NCBI RefSeq assembly: GCF_900114895.1
Contig: NZ_FOUO01000004.1
Location: 1 to 64,000, forward strand
Length of the DNA stretch: 64,000 nt
Direction of reading: 5' to 3'
Source of the DNA: Ectothiorhodospira mobilis
Lineage (GTDB): Bacteria > Pseudomonadota > Gammaproteobacteria > Ectothiorhodospirales > Ectothiorhodospiraceae
Position numbers and translations under genes: made by a program
Part shown: positions 1-11,152 of the stretch, in pieces
How positions within the stretch are numbered: position 1 is the stretch's first letter
Layout: every line of letters begins with the position of its first letter
The notes under the pieces: generated by a model
Seen by the model: only the letters and a program-made list of their open reading frames with translations
Databases searched by the model: none
Told to the model about the DNA's origin: nothing

Positions 1-66
1 AAGACCAAACGGATCATCGCGGCAACATCTGACGAGTACCGTGCTCACTTACTCGGACTCAAATAA
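1..66 (+). CDS. 3' end of an unrecognised CDS (partial)
   Basis: Frame 1 is open from the window edge to a TAA at 64-66 and encodes 21 residues ending in HLLGLK. The stretch is visibly less GC-rich than the genes that follow. A tgt gene often precedes yajC, but this tail does not look like a Tgt C-terminus I recognise. It could be the end of another gene or an open frame by chance. No function is assigned. Confidence 0.3.
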   Translation, partial: KTKRIIAATSDEYRAHLLGLK

Positions 67-212
67 GAATCAATCTCTATGTGCGATTGCCCTGGACTTC
101 CACCGCCGCCGCGCGAAAACCCCGTAGTCTGTGCCATAATGCGTGGCTTTCGTGTCCGCCTCCCGCAGCGGGCCCCGCGCCGAATCCCAGTGACGTCTCA
201 AGGAGACCTGCC

Positions 213-545
213 ATGAACTTCCTCATCTCCGACGCCTACGCCCAGCAGGGTCAGCCGCCGGCCGGCGGTGGCATGATCGAATTCCTCATCATGATCGGCG
301 TCTTCTTCGCCATCATGTACTTCCTCATCATCCGACCCCAGAGCAAGCGCGCCAAGGAACACAAGAACATGGTGGACAATCTCTCCAAGGGGGATGAGAT
401 CGTCACCAACGGCGGCCTGGTGGGCAGGATCACCCAGGTGCACGAGAACTTCCTCAAGGTCGAGGCCTCCAACGGGGTGGAGTTGGTGGTCCAGCGCCAG
501 TCCGTGGCCGCCGTGCTGCCCAAGGGCACCCTCAAGGACCTGTGA
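213..545 (+). CDS. yajC: Sec translocase accessory subunit YajC
   Basis: A 110-residue inner-membrane protein that joins SecDF in the holo-translocon. There is one membrane segment at about residues 21-40, followed by the conserved RPQSKRAKEH and a small soluble domain with the GDEIVTNGG motif. The ATG at 213 was chosen because an AAGGAGA ribosome site (200-206) sits just upstream and the length equals the E. coli protein; the frame is open further upstream but that part looks non-coding. It is followed 37 bp later by secD, so yajC-secD-secF is probably one operon. Confidence 0.95.
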   Translation: MNFLISDAYAQQGQPPAGGGMIEFLIMIGVFFAIMYFLIIRPQSKRAKEHKNMVDNLSKGDEIVTNGGLVGRITQVHENFLKVEASNGVELVVQRQSVAAVLPKGTLKDL

Positions 546-582
546 TCCGCCCCGCCGATCTCACGATCAACCCGGTTGTGTC

Positions 583-2445
583 ATGAACCAGTACCCCGCC
601 TGGAAATACCTGCTCATCGTGGTCGCCCTTGTGGTGGGCCTCGTCTACGCCCTGCCCAATCTCTTCCCGGAGGATCCGGTGGTGCAGGTGGCCCATGACA
701 CTGCCGGCGAGGTGGGGCCCGAAGTGGAACGGCAGGTGCGGGCCGTGCTGGAGGGGCGGGGCATCCCCGTCAAGGCCATGGAACGGGGCGAGACCGGGCT
801 GATGGTGCGCTTCTCGTCCCCGGATGCCCAGTTGCGGGCCGCGGATGTACTGCGCACCGCCCTGGGGGATGAATACTCCGTGGCCCTGAACCTGGCCCCG
901 GCCACGCCGGGCTGGCTGCAGGCCCTCAATGCCCGTCCCATGAACCTGGGGCTGGACCTGCGCGGCGGTATCCACTTCCTCATGGAGGTGGATATGGACG
1001 CCGTGGTGGACAACGTCCATGAACGCTACGCCAGCGAATTCCGCACCCGCCTGCGGGAGGCGGACATCCGTTACCTCAGCGTGGAGCGGGATGGGGAAGG
1101 GATCCACCTGCGCTTCGATGATGCCGAGGTCCGGGACCGGGCCCTGGAGCGGCTGCGGGATGACTATCGCGGCGATCTGGAATTCGAGGCCGTGGGCGGC
1201 AGCGGCAGCCCGCGCATCCGCGCCCGGGTGACCGAGGAGCAGTTGCAGACCCAGCGCCGCCTGGCCCTGCAACAGAACATCACCACGCTGCGCAACCGGG
1301 TGAATGAGCTGGGGGTGGCCGAGCCGGTGATCCAGCAGCAGGGGGAGCGGCGCATCGTGGTGCAGCTCCCCGGGGTACAGGATACCGCCCGGGCCAAGGA
1401 GATCCTGGGGGCCACGGCCACCCTGGAGTTCCGTCTGGTGGACGAGGAGCACGATCCCTTTGCCGCCGCCGAGCGGGGTCGTGCCCCGGCCGGATCCCGG
1501 CTGTACCGGGAGCGCAACGGTAATCCCGTCCTGCTGGAGCGCCGTGTGATGCTCACCGGGGACTACATCCAGGACGCCACCTCCGGCATTGCCCAGGACA
1601 CCGGGGGTCCGGCGGTATTCATCAACCTGGATGGTCAGGGGGCGCGGCTCTTCAGTCAGGCCACGGGGGACAACGTGGGCCGGCTCATGGGCGTGGTCTT
1701 CATCGAGACCGCCACCGAGACCGTGCGTGAGGACGGTGAGCTGGTGCGCCGCACGACCCGCAGCGAGGAGGTGATTAGTATCGCCCGCATTCAGGAGCAG
1801 CTGGGGCGCCGTTTCCAGATCACCGGCCTGGATAGCTCCCGCGAGGCCCACAACCTGGCCCTGCTGCTGCGGGCCGGGGCCCTGGCGGCGCCCATGAGCA
1901 TCGTCGAGGAACGCACCGTGGGCCCGAGCCTGGGCCGGGACAACATCGAGGCCGGATTCAAGTCCGTGGTGCTGGGTTTTGTCCTGGTGCTGGTGTTCAT
2001 GGCCCTCTATTACCGGGTCTTCGGCCTGGTAGCCGACCTGGCCCTGGCCCTCAATCTGGTGCTGCTGGTGGCCCTGCTGTCCATGCTCCAGGCCACCCTG
2101 ACCCTGCCGGGGATCGCCGGGATCGTACTCACCGTGGGCATGGCGGTGGACGCTAATGTGCTCATCTTCGAGCGCATCCGCGAGGAATTGCGCAACGGCA
2201 ACTCCCCCCAGGCGTCCATCCAGGCCGGCTATGCCCGTGCCCTGTCCACCATCGCCGATGCCAATATCACCACCCTCATCGCCGCGGTGGTGCTGTTCAT
2301 GTTCGGCACCGGACCCATCAAGGGCTTTGCCGTGACCCTCTCCCTGGGCATCCTGGTGTCCCTGTTCACGGCCCTGATGGTCACGCGTGCGCTGATCAAC
2401 CTCATCTACGGACGCCGGCGTCGCCTCAAGACGCTGGCCATCTGA
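583..2445 (+). CDS. secD: Protein translocase subunit SecD
   Basis: This 620-residue protein (E. coli SecD has 615) forms with SecF the proton-driven RND-like pump that completes protein export through SecYEG. A membrane segment lies at residues 8-26, the SecD signature LGLDLRGGIHF at about 122-132, then a large periplasmic P1 region and five C-terminal membrane segments. The RND-type motif GMAVDANVLIFERI is near residue 520. The start at 583 matches the family N-terminus; secF follows after 13 bp. Confidence 0.97.
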   Translation: MNQYPAWKYLLIVVALVVGLVYALPNLFPEDPVVQVAHDTAGEVGPEVERQVRAVLEGRGIPVKAMERGETGLMVRFSSPDAQLRAADVLRTALGDEYSVALNLAPATPGWLQALNARPMNLGLDLRGGIHFLMEVDMDAVVDNVHERYASEFRTRLREADIRYLSVERDGEGIHLRFDDAEVRDRALERLRDDYRGDLEFEAVGGSGSPRIRARVTEEQLQTQRRLALQQNITTLRNRVNELGVAEPVIQQQGERRIVVQLPGVQDTARAKEILGATATLEFRLVDEEHDPFAAAERGRAPAGSRLYRERNGNPVLLERRVMLTGDYIQDATSGIAQDTGGPAVFINLDGQGARLFSQATGDNVGRLMGVVFIETATETVREDGELVRRTTRSEEVISIARIQEQLGRRFQITGLDSSREAHNLALLLRAGALAAPMSIVEERTVGPSLGRDNIEAGFKSVVLGFVLVLVFMALYYRVFGLVADLALALNLVLLVALLSMLQATLTLPGIAGIVLTVGMAVDANVLIFERIREELRNGNSPQASIQAGYARALSTIADANITTLIAAVVLFMFGTGPIKGFAVTLSLGILVSLFTALMVTRALINLIYGRRRRLKTLAI

Positions 2446-2458
2446 AGGCGTTCCCGCC

Positions 2459-3394
2459 ATGCAGCTGAACTTCGCCAACGCCAACATCGATTTTCTGGGT
2501 CAGCGGCGCATCGCCCTGTCCATCTCCACCGTCCTGGTCGTGCTCTCCATCCTGCTGCTGGTTTTCCGCGGCCTGAACCTGGGGATCGACTTCACCGGCG
2601 GCACCCTCATCGAGGTGGGCTATCCCGAGGCGGTGGAACTGAATGCGGTACGGGAGACCCTGCAGGAAGGGGGGTTTGAACGGGCCAGCGTGCAGTATTT
2701 CGGCACCTCCAGCGATGTGCTCATCCGCCTGGCCCCGCGGGAGGGGGAGGACAGCGCGCAGCTCTCCGAGCAGGTGCTCACCCAGTTGCGTACCGCCGCT
2801 TCGGACGTAGAGATGCGCCGGGTGGAGTTCGTGGGCCCCCAGGTGGGGGATGAGCTTCGGGAGCAGGGCGGTCTGGCCATGCTCTACGCCCTGCTGGGGA
2901 TCCTCATCTACGTGGCCCTGCGCTTTGAATGGCGCTTCTCCCTGGGGGCGGTGGCCGCCCTGGTGCACGATGTTACCCTCACCCTGGGAATCTTCTCCCT
3001 GCTGTGGCTGGAATTCGACCTGTCGGTGCTGGCGGCCGTGCTCGCCGTGATCGGCTACTCCCTCAACGACACCATCGTGGTCTACGACCGCATCCGTGAG
3101 AACTTCCGCCGCCTGCGCAAGGAGGCCACGGCGCGGGTGATGAATATCTCGGTGAATCAGAGCCTGGCGCGTACCCTCATGACCAGCCTCACCACGCTGC
3201 TGGTGCTGGTGTGTCTGTATGTCTTTGGCGGCGCGGTGATCCAGAACTTCGCCCTGGCCCTGATCATCGGCGTACTGGTGGGCACCTACTCCTCCATCTA
3301 CGTGGCCTCCGCCCTGGCCCTGGTGATGGGCGTGGACCGGGGCGTGATGCTGCCGGTGAAGAAGGAAGGGGAGGGGCTGGACGACCGGCCCTGA
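2459..3394 (+). CDS. secF: Protein translocase subunit SecF
   Basis: The 311-residue partner of SecD in the inner membrane. The N-terminal segment is followed by the family motif LGIDFTGGTLIEV (about residues 41-53), a short periplasmic domain and five more membrane helices containing SLNDTIVVYDRIREN. The length is usual for the family. It is the last gene of the yajC-secDF unit; a GC-rich hairpin lies just beyond, before the convergent suhB. Confidence 0.97.
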   Translation: MQLNFANANIDFLGQRRIALSISTVLVVLSILLLVFRGLNLGIDFTGGTLIEVGYPEAVELNAVRETLQEGGFERASVQYFGTSSDVLIRLAPREGEDSAQLSEQVLTQLRTAASDVEMRRVEFVGPQVGDELREQGGLAMLYALLGILIYVALRFEWRFSLGAVAALVHDVTLTLGIFSLLWLEFDLSVLAAVLAVIGYSLNDTIVVYDRIRENFRRLRKEATARVMNISVNQSLARTLMTSLTTLLVLVCLYVFGGAVIQNFALALIIGVLVGTYSSIYVASALALVMGVDRGVMLPVKKEGEGLDDRP

Positions 3395-3411
3395 GTCCGG
3401 GGCCGGCCGGA

Positions 3412-3430
3412 CCGGCGCCAGGGGCGCCGG
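3412..3430. terminator. GC-rich hairpin between convergent secF and suhB
   Basis: A perfect 8-bp stem (CCGGCGCC / GGCGCCGG) with a 3-nt loop lies in the 43-bp gap between the ends of secF and suhB. It has no T-run on either strand, so it is not a canonical intrinsic terminator. It may still help end convergent transcription. Confidence 0.35.
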
Positions 3431-3437
3431 CGGGGGG

Positions 3438-4235
3438 TCATTCGGCGCTGCGGTTCACCACCGGGTGCAATCGCTGCAGCATGGCCTTGAACACCTTGGG
3501 TCCGGCCGCCACCACGTTGCCGTGCTCCAGGTAATCGTTACCGCCGCGCAGGTCGCTCACCAGCCCCCCGGCCTCCTGCACCAGCAGCACCCCGGCGGCC
3601 ATGTCCCACTCGTTCAGGCCCATCTCCCAAAACCCATCCAGGCGGCCGCAGGCCACATAGGCCAGGTCCAGGGAGGCGGCGCCGGGGCGGCGCACCCCCG
3701 CCGTGCCCGGCAGCAGCACGCGCAGGGTGCGCAGGTAGTGATCCAGATCCTGCTCCTCCCGGAAGGGGATGCCGGTGCCCAGCAGGGCCCCGGAGAGATC
3801 CTTGAGGCCGGTGACGCGGATGCGGCGGCTGTTGAGGAAGGCCCCGCCGCCGCGGCTGGCGGTGAACAGTTCCTCCTTGATGGGGTCATAGACCACCGCC
3901 TGTTCCAGTCGCCCGCGGTGCCGGACGGCGATGGATACGGCAAACTGGGGGATGCCGTGGATGAAGTTGGTGGTGCCGTCCAGGGGGTCGATGACCCAGA
4001 CGAAGTCATGGTCCGTGTCCCGGGCCCCGCTCTCCTCGGCGAGGATGCCATGGTCCGGATAGGCCCGCCGGATGACGCGGATGATCTCCCGCTCCGCGGC
4101 CTGGTCCACCTCCGTGACGAAGTCGTTGGGCTGCTTGTCCTGGATGGTGAGGGTGTCCAGCCGGTGGGCGTTGCGGGCGATGACCTGACCCGCGGCCCGG
4201 GCGGCCTTGACGGCGATGTTCAACAAGGGATTCAT
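3438..4235 (-). CDS. suhB: Inositol-1-monophosphatase SuhB
   Basis: A 265-residue Mg-dependent sugar phosphatase (E. coli SuhB has 267), which in E. coli also acts in rRNA antitermination. Metal-site motifs are visible: AEESG at about residues 66-70, IDPLDGTTNF at 82-91, and EWDMAAG near the C-terminus. The start MNPLLNIAVKAAR at 4235 matches the family; a longer reading would overlap the divergent trmJ promoter region. It is transcribed towards secF. Confidence 0.95.
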   Translation of the reverse strand: MNPLLNIAVKAARAAGQVIARNAHRLDTLTIQDKQPNDFVTEVDQAAEREIIRVIRRAYPDHGILAEESGARDTDHDFVWVIDPLDGTTNFIHGIPQFAVSIAVRHRGRLEQAVVYDPIKEELFTASRGGGAFLNSRRIRVTGLKDLSGALLGTGIPFREEQDLDHYLRTLRVLLPGTAGVRRPGAASLDLAYVACGRLDGFWEMGLNEWDMAAGVLLVQEAGGLVSDLRGGNDYLEHGNVVAAGPKVFKAMLQRLHPVVNRSAE

Positions 4236-4291
4236 GAGCAGGTGTCCGGATCCGGTAAAGAACGACGGCCGTGCCCCTGGGGCACGGGAAG

Positions 4292-5095
4292 ATGGCGAAA
4301 GATACACAACCCAAGATGACAAATGAACCCACCGGGGCCCTCGGGGCCGTGCGCATCGTCCTGGTGAACACCACCCATCCCGGCAATATCGGCGGGGTGG
4401 CCCGGGCCATGAAGAATATGGGGCTCTCGGATCTGCGCCTGGTCAACCCCCAGGGCTATCCCAGCGCCGAGGCCACCGCCCGGGCCTCCGGGGCCCACGA
4501 TCTACTGGCCCGGGCCCGGGTCCACGACGATCTGGATACGGCCCTGGCGGGCTGTTGCCGGGTGCTGGGCACCAGTGCCCGCCAGCGTACCCTGCGCTGG
4601 CCGGAACTCACCCCACGGGCCGCCGCCGCGGATCTCCTGCAGGCGGCCTCCTCGGGGCCCGTGGCCCTGCTCTTCGGGCGCGAGCGCACGGGCCTGACCA
4701 ATGAAGAACTGGATCGCTGCCAGGCCCTGGTGACGATCCCCACCCATCCGGATTACAGCTCCCTCAATCTGGCGGCGGCGGTGCAGGTGCTCACCTACGA
4801 GTTGCGCCTGGCGGCCCTGGAGGCCGGGCAGGGTGACGCCGCGCCGGTGGAGTCCCCGGGAGGCGGCGAGGTGGGGGCGCCCCACGAGGAGCTGGAGCGG
4901 TTCTACGCCCACCTGGAGGAGACCCTGCAGGTGCTGGACTTTCTGGATCCGGACAACCCCCGTCACCTCATGCGCCGCCTGCGCCGGCTCTTCGCCCGGG
5001 CCCACCCCAGCGTCAACGAGGTGAACATCCTGCGGGGGATCCTCACCCATGCCGCCCGGGGTCCCGTTGGACGCGGGAACCCGGAAAGGGATTAG
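4292..5095 (+). CDS. trmJ: tRNA (cytidine/uridine-2'-O)-methyltransferase TrmJ
   Basis: A SPOUT-class (TrmH family) enzyme that 2'-O-methylates position 32 of tRNAs in E. coli. The trefoil-knot motifs are present: NTTHPGNIGGVARAMKNMG near the N-terminus, LLFGRERTGLTNEEL in the middle and SSLNLAAAVQVLTYEL. The start is uncertain: a GTG at 4271 and ATGs at 4292 and 4316 are all in frame, and none has a strong ribosome site. The ATG at 4292 gives 267 residues versus 246 in E. coli. In many gammaproteobacteria trmJ precedes iscR, as here with cysE between. Confidence 0.92.
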   Translation: MAKDTQPKMTNEPTGALGAVRIVLVNTTHPGNIGGVARAMKNMGLSDLRLVNPQGYPSAEATARASGAHDLLARARVHDDLDTALAGCCRVLGTSARQRTLRWPELTPRAAAADLLQAASSGPVALLFGRERTGLTNEELDRCQALVTIPTHPDYSSLNLAAAVQVLTYELRLAALEAGQGDAAPVESPGGGEVGAPHEELERFYAHLEETLQVLDFLDPDNPRHLMRRLRRLFARAHPSVNEVNILRGILTHAARGPVGRGNPERD

Positions 5096-5136
5096 AATGG
5101 TAAGACATAGCGAACCGGTCGGGTAAGAGGCCCCCT

Positions 5137-5952
5137 ATGTTGCAACGTCTGCGCGAGGATGTGCGTTGTGTCTTCGAGCGGGATCCGGCAGCCCGCAACA
5201 CCTTCGAGGTGCTCACCACCTATCCCGGGGTGCATGCCCTGCTGATCCATCGCATCAGCCATTGCCTATGGCACCATGGCCTGCGCTGGCCGGCCCGGTT
5301 TCTGGCCTATTTCGGCCGCTGGCTCACCGGCATCGAGATCCATCCGGGGGCCTGCATCGGCCGCCGCTTCTTCATCGACCACGGCATGGGGGTGGTCATC
5401 GGCGAGACGGCGCGTATCGGCGACGATTGCACCCTGTATCACGGTGTCACCCTGGGGGGCACCACCTGGGGCCGGGGGCAGCGCCATCCACAATTGGAGA
5501 ACAACGTGGTGGTGGGGGCCGGGGCCAAGATCCTGGGCCCCATCTGCGTGGGCGAGGGGGCCCGCATCGGCTCCAATGCCGTGGTCCTCAAGGAGGTCCC
5601 CGCCGGGGCCACGGTGGTGGGCATCCCCGGGCGGGTCGTCACCCAGCGCGGCGAGGACGAGGCCCGGCGCGAGCGCATGGCCCGGCGCATGGGCTTCGAT
5701 GCCTACGGTACCACCCGCGACATGCCCGACCCGGTGGCCGTGGCCATCCACCGCATCCTGGACCACCTGCACACCGTAGACCAGCGCCTGGATGAGAACA
5801 GCCATGCCCTGCGCACCCTGGGGGCGGCGGTGGACGATTCCCGTATCCGGGAGGTCGAGGCCGGGGACCTGCGGGATCTGGGGCTGAGGGCGGAGGAACC
5901 CGCAGCGGAGACGGCAGGGACGGATTCCGGGACCGGCACCGACAATACTTGA
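5137..5952 (+). CDS. cysE: Serine O-acetyltransferase
   Basis: This enzyme makes O-acetylserine from serine and acetyl-CoA, the first step of cysteine synthesis. The N-terminal helical part is followed by a left-handed beta-helix of hexapeptide repeats with [13 protein letters not shown] and the glycine-rich loop [13 protein letters not shown]. Roughly 100 residues after the helix form a charged tail that short SAT enzymes lack. An AGAGG ribosome site precedes the ATG. It lies directly upstream of iscR, a frequent arrangement that places cysteine supply next to the cysteine desulfurase. Confidence 0.94.
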   Translation: MLQRLREDVRCVFERDPAARNTFEVLTTYPGVHALLIHRISHCLWHHGLRWPARFLAYFGRWLTGIEIHPGACIGRRFFIDHGMGVVIGETARIGDDCTLYHGVTLGGTTWGRGQRHPQLENNVVVGAGAKILGPICVGEGARIGSNAVVLKEVPAGATVVGIPGRVVTQRGEDEARRERMARRMGFDAYGTTRDMPDPVAVAIHRILDHLHTVDQRLDENSHALRTLGAAVDDSRIREVEAGDLRDLGLRAEEPAAETAGTDSGTGTDNT

Positions 5953-5980
5953 CCGTTTTTATCGGGTATAGGTACTATAT
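5945..5980 (+). promoter_or_regulatory. iscR promoter with type 1 IscR-binding site
   Basis: Positions 5945-5969 form a 25-bp imperfect palindrome that fits the type 1 IscR operator: it begins ATACTTGACC and ends ATCGGGTAT. The -35 hexamer TTGACC (5949-5954) is embedded in it, and a -10-like TACTAT lies at 5973-5978 with an 18-bp spacer. By analogy with E. coli, the [2Fe-2S] form of IscR would repress the isc operon here. The box overlaps the last codons of cysE. Confidence 0.8.
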
Positions 5981-6009
5981 CCCGGCGGCTGATTCGGGAG
6001 AGAGGGCAG

Positions 6010-6519
6010 ATGAGACTGACAACGAAGGGGCGTTACGCGGTGACGGCCATGCTGGACCTGGCCCTGCATAACGATCAGGGCCCGATATCCCTTGCGGATA
6101 TCTCCAACCGGCAAGGTATCTCATTATCCTACCTGGAACAACTCTTTGCGCGCCTGCGCAAGCGGGGGTTGGTGCTCAGCACCCGCGGTCCGGGGGGGGG
6201 CTATACCCTGAGCCGCCCGCCGGGGGATGTGGCCATTGCCGACGTCATCTCCGCCGTGGACGAGAAGGTGGACACCACCCGCTGCGGCGGCACGGTGGAT
6301 TGCCAGAACAGTCAGCGCTGCCTCACCCACGACCTGTGGTCGGATCTGAGCCGGCAGATCTATGATTTCCTGGCCAACATCACCTTGGCGGACGTGATGC
6401 AGCGCAAGGGGGTGCGCGAGGTGGCGGCGCGTCAGGACCGGGAGGTGGCCCGGTCCAGCGCCCCCAGCCGCAGTAGCGCGGGGACTGTCCTGAGCGCGGC
6501 ACAGGAATCGGTGGAGTAG
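6010..6519 (+). CDS. iscR: Rrf2-family Fe-S regulator IscR
   Basis: A 169-residue transcription regulator that binds a [2Fe-2S] cluster and controls its own isc operon. It has an N-terminal winged helix starting [18 protein letters not shown], the recognition region [18 protein letters not shown], and cluster ligands Cys92, Cys98, Cys104 and His107, exactly the E. coli numbering. A strong IscR-like operator lies upstream (5945-5969). A second paralogue is encoded at 29354-29842. Confidence 0.96.
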   Translation: MRLTTKGRYAVTAMLDLALHNDQGPISLADISNRQGISLSYLEQLFARLRKRGLVLSTRGPGGGYTLSRPPGDVAIADVISAVDEKVDTTRCGGTVDCQNSQRCLTHDLWSDLSRQIYDFLANITLADVMQRKGVREVAARQDREVARSSAPSRSSAGTVLSAAQESVE

Positions 6520-6583
6520 GGTGAAATAGCCCCCGGGCTTGCAACGCCGGGACCAGGTGGGCCGTGGGCCCGAGGAGGACACA

Positions 6584-7807
6584 ATGAGCGAGATCCAATT
6601 ACCCATCTACCTGGACTATGCGGCGACGACGCCGGTGGACGATCGGGTGGCGGAAGAGATGTGCCGTTATCTCACCCGCGGGGGCTGCTATGGCAACGCG
6701 GCCTCACGCTCCCACGCCCTGGGTTGGGAGGCGGAACGGGCGGTGGAGCGTGCCCGGGAGCAGGTGGCCTCGCTGGTGGGCGCGGACCCGCGGGAGATCA
6801 TCTGGACCAGCGGCGCGACGGAATCCGACAACCTGGCGCTCAAGGGTGCGGCGCACTTCTACCAGAAGAAGGGGCGTCACATCGTCACCATGAAGACCGA
6901 GCACAAGGCGGTGCTGGACAGCTGCCGTCAGCTGGAGCGGGAAGGCTTTGAGGTCACCTACCTGGAACCGGAGCCGGATGGCCTGCTGGACCTGGAACGC
7001 CTGGCCTCGGCCCTGCGGGATGACACCATCCTGGTCTCGATCATGCATGTCAATAACGAGATCGGCGTGATCCAGGACCTGGAAGCCATCGGGCGGCTGA
7101 CGCGGGAGCGGGGCATCGTGTTTCACGTGGACGCGGCGCAATCGGCGGGCAAGCTGCCCATCGACCTGGGCGCGCTGCCGGTGGATCTGATGAGCTTTTC
7201 CGGACACAAGATCTACGGTCCCAAGGGCATCGGCGCCCTGTATGTGCGGCGCAAGCCCCGGGTGCGCCTGGAGGCGCAGATGCATGGGGGCGGGCACGAA
7301 CGGGGCCTGCGCTCCGGGACCCTGCCGACGCACCAGATCGTGGGCATGGGCGAGGCCTTTCGCATCGCCGGCGAGGAGATGGAGGCCGAGACCGCCCGCC
7401 TGCAGGCCCTGCGGCAGCGGCTGTGGTCCGGGCTTGCGCAGATGGAGGAGGTCTACTTGAATGGTCATCCCGATCGGCGTGTGGCGGGGATCCTCAACTG
7501 CTCCTTCAATTTCGTGGAGGGGGAGAGCCTGATCATGGCCCTGCGGGACATCGCCGTGTCCTCGGGATCGGCCTGCACCAGCGCCAGTCTGGAGCCGTCC
7601 TATGTCCTGCGCGCCCTGGGGCGGGACGACGAGCTGGCGCACAGCTCCATCCGCTTCTCCCTGGGGCGCTATACCACCGAGGCGGAGATCGACCATACGG
7701 TGGAGCTGGTGCGCGCGGCGGTGGGGCGGCTGCGGGAGCTGTCGCCGCTTTGGGAGATGCACCAGGAGGGTGTGGATCTCAAGAGCGTGGAATGGGCGGC
7801 GCACTGA
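6584..7807 (+). CDS. iscS: Cysteine desulfurase IscS
   Basis: A PLP-dependent enzyme of 407 residues that takes sulfur from cysteine for Fe-S clusters and tRNA thiolation. The PLP lysine is Lys209 in [10 protein letters not shown], and the persulfide-carrying cysteine is Cys331 in [11 protein letters not shown]. The ATG at 6584 follows a GAGGAGG ribosome site; the upstream in-frame extension looks non-coding. It is the second gene of the isc operon. Confidence 0.97.
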   Translation: MSEIQLPIYLDYAATTPVDDRVAEEMCRYLTRGGCYGNAASRSHALGWEAERAVERAREQVASLVGADPREIIWTSGATESDNLALKGAAHFYQKKGRHIVTMKTEHKAVLDSCRQLEREGFEVTYLEPEPDGLLDLERLASALRDDTILVSIMHVNNEIGVIQDLEAIGRLTRERGIVFHVDAAQSAGKLPIDLGALPVDLMSFSGHKIYGPKGIGALYVRRKPRVRLEAQMHGGGHERGLRSGTLPTHQIVGMGEAFRIAGEEMEAETARLQALRQRLWSGLAQMEEVYLNGHPDRRVAGILNCSFNFVEGESLIMALRDIAVSSGSACTSASLEPSYVLRALGRDDELAHSSIRFSLGRYTTEAEIDHTVELVRAAVGRLRELSPLWEMHQEGVDLKSVEWAAH

Positions 7808-7844
7808 GCGCGGTCCAATAGAGAGCGAACCGGAGGGTAGAGAC

Positions 7845-8273
7845 ATGGCCTACAGTGACAAGGTGATTGACCATTACGAGAACCCGCGCAATGTGGGGTC
7901 CATGGACAAGGGCGACCGTAGCGTGGGCACGGGCATGGTGGGTGCGCCCGCCTGCGGAGACGTGATGAAGCTGCAGATCCGGGTGAACGATGCCGGCGTG
8001 ATCGAGGATGCCAAGTTCAAGACCTACGGCTGCGGCTCGGCGATCGCCAGTTCCAGCCTGCTGACGGAATGGGTGAAGGGCAAGACCCTGGAGGAGGCGG
8101 GTTCCATCAAGAACACGGAGATCGCCGAGGAACTGGCGCTGCCGCCGGTGAAGATCCACTGTTCGGTGCTGGCGGAGGACGCCATCAAGGCGGCCATCGA
8201 CGACTACCGCAAGAAGGGCGGCGGGGCCGCCGAGACCATTGCCCCGGTGGACGGGGAGACCGGGGCGGCCTGA
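7845..8273 (+). CDS. iscU: Fe-S cluster scaffold IscU
   Basis: The scaffold on which IscS sulfur and iron are assembled before HscBA-assisted transfer. Cluster ligands sit in PACGD, YGCGSAIASSS and IHCSVLAED, and the HscA recognition motif LPPVK is intact. The protein has 142 residues against about 128 in E. coli; the difference is a Gly/Ala-rich tail (GGGAAETIAPVDGETGAA) after the usual end. An ATG start at 7845 follows CGGAGGG. Confidence 0.97.
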   Translation: MAYSDKVIDHYENPRNVGSMDKGDRSVGTGMVGAPACGDVMKLQIRVNDAGVIEDAKFKTYGCGSAIASSSLLTEWVKGKTLEEAGSIKNTEIAEELALPPVKIHCSVLAEDAIKAAIDDYRKKGGGAAETIAPVDGETGAA

Positions 8274-8303
8274 GCCGCCCCCCATCCTGACAGGAGGAAC
8301 GAC

Positions 8304-8627
8304 ATGGGGATCACATTGACCGACACGGCGGCGCAGCGTGCCCGAAGCGCCCTGGAGGCCCGGGGCAAGGGCATCGGCCTGCGCCTGGGGGTGAAGACCA
8401 CCGGTTGTTCGGGCATGGCCTATGTCATGGAGTTCGCCGACGAACTGGAGGAAGGGGACACCGTGTTCGAGGACAAGGGCGTGCAGCTGGTGGTCAGTCC
8501 CCGCAGCCTGGTGTACCTGGATGGCACGGAACTGGACTACACCCGTGAGGGCCTCAACGAGGGCTTCCGCTTCAACAACCCCAACGAAGCCTCCCGCTGC
8601 GGTTGCGGCGAGAGCTTCGCGGTCTGA
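8304..8627 (+). CDS. iscA: Fe-S assembly A-type carrier IscA
   Basis: A 107-residue A-type carrier that passes clusters from IscU to apo-proteins. The three conserved cysteines are Cys35 (TTGCSGMAY), Cys99 and Cys101 (RCGCGESF), the same positions as in E. coli. A strong AGGAGG ribosome site precedes the ATG. It lies 30 bp downstream of iscU in the operon. Confidence 0.97.
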   Translation: MGITLTDTAAQRARSALEARGKGIGLRLGVKTTGCSGMAYVMEFADELEEGDTVFEDKGVQLVVSPRSLVYLDGTELDYTREGLNEGFRFNNPNEASRCGCGESFAV

Positions 8628-8652
8628 GGGATCCGTCCCCCGGAGGCATCCC

Positions 8653-9222
8653 ATGACCGAAGGAGACCGCGCGACGCTGGAACTGGATCTGAAGCAGAAC
8701 CATTTCGAGCTGCTGGGTCTGCCGCAGCGCTTTCGCATCGACCCCGGGGCGTTGTCCCAGGCCTATCGGCACATGCAGTCCGCCCTGCATCCCGACCGGT
8801 TCGCCCGGGCGGGGGACCAGGCCCGGCGCCTGGCGGTGCAGGGTGCGGCCCAGGTGAACGAGGCCTATGCCGTGCTCCGGGATGACGGACGCCGCGCCCG
8901 CTACCTGCTGGAGTTGCACGGGGTGGCCGTGGACGAGGAACGGGATACGGCCCAGGATCCGGAATTCCTCATGGAGCAGATGGAACTGCGCGAGGCCCTG
9001 GAGGCGGCGGAGCAGGACCCCAGGCCCCTGGAGGCGGTGGAGCGGGTGAGGGCCGACATCGGCGCCCGCCACAAGGCCCTGCTGCAGGCCTTCGAGCAGG
9101 CCTTCGAGGCCGGGGACCTGGCGGCGGCCAAGGCCGAGGTGCTGAAGATCCGCTTCTTCGAACGCCTGCGGCAGGAGGCGACGGCCCTGGCCGAGCGCCT
9201 GGAGGACCGGGATCTGCCCTGA
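8653..9222 (+). CDS. hscB: Co-chaperone HscB
   Basis: A J-domain protein of 189 residues that delivers IscU to HscA and stimulates its ATPase. The HPD motif is at residues 46-48 (LHPDRF), followed by the C-terminal helical IscU-binding domain. The start MTEGDRATLE has a CCGGAGG ribosome site. It sits between iscA and hscA, the standard isc order. Confidence 0.95.
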   Translation: MTEGDRATLELDLKQNHFELLGLPQRFRIDPGALSQAYRHMQSALHPDRFARAGDQARRLAVQGAAQVNEAYAVLRDDGRRARYLLELHGVAVDEERDTAQDPEFLMEQMELREALEAAEQDPRPLEAVERVRADIGARHKALLQAFEQAFEAGDLAAAKAEVLKIRFFERLRQEATALAERLEDRDLP

Positions 9223-9261
9223 TCCCGCGTACACGCACCCATCGACGGATACCACGACGCC

Positions 9262-11133
<1,872 letters not shown>

Positions 11134-11152
11134 TCCTTTCAGGAGCCCCGCC

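Noticed and set aside
532-2487. Long open frame antisense to secD
   Set aside because: A GC-rich mirror of the real gene: His/Gln/Gly-rich translation with no domain, while secD has full family motifs.
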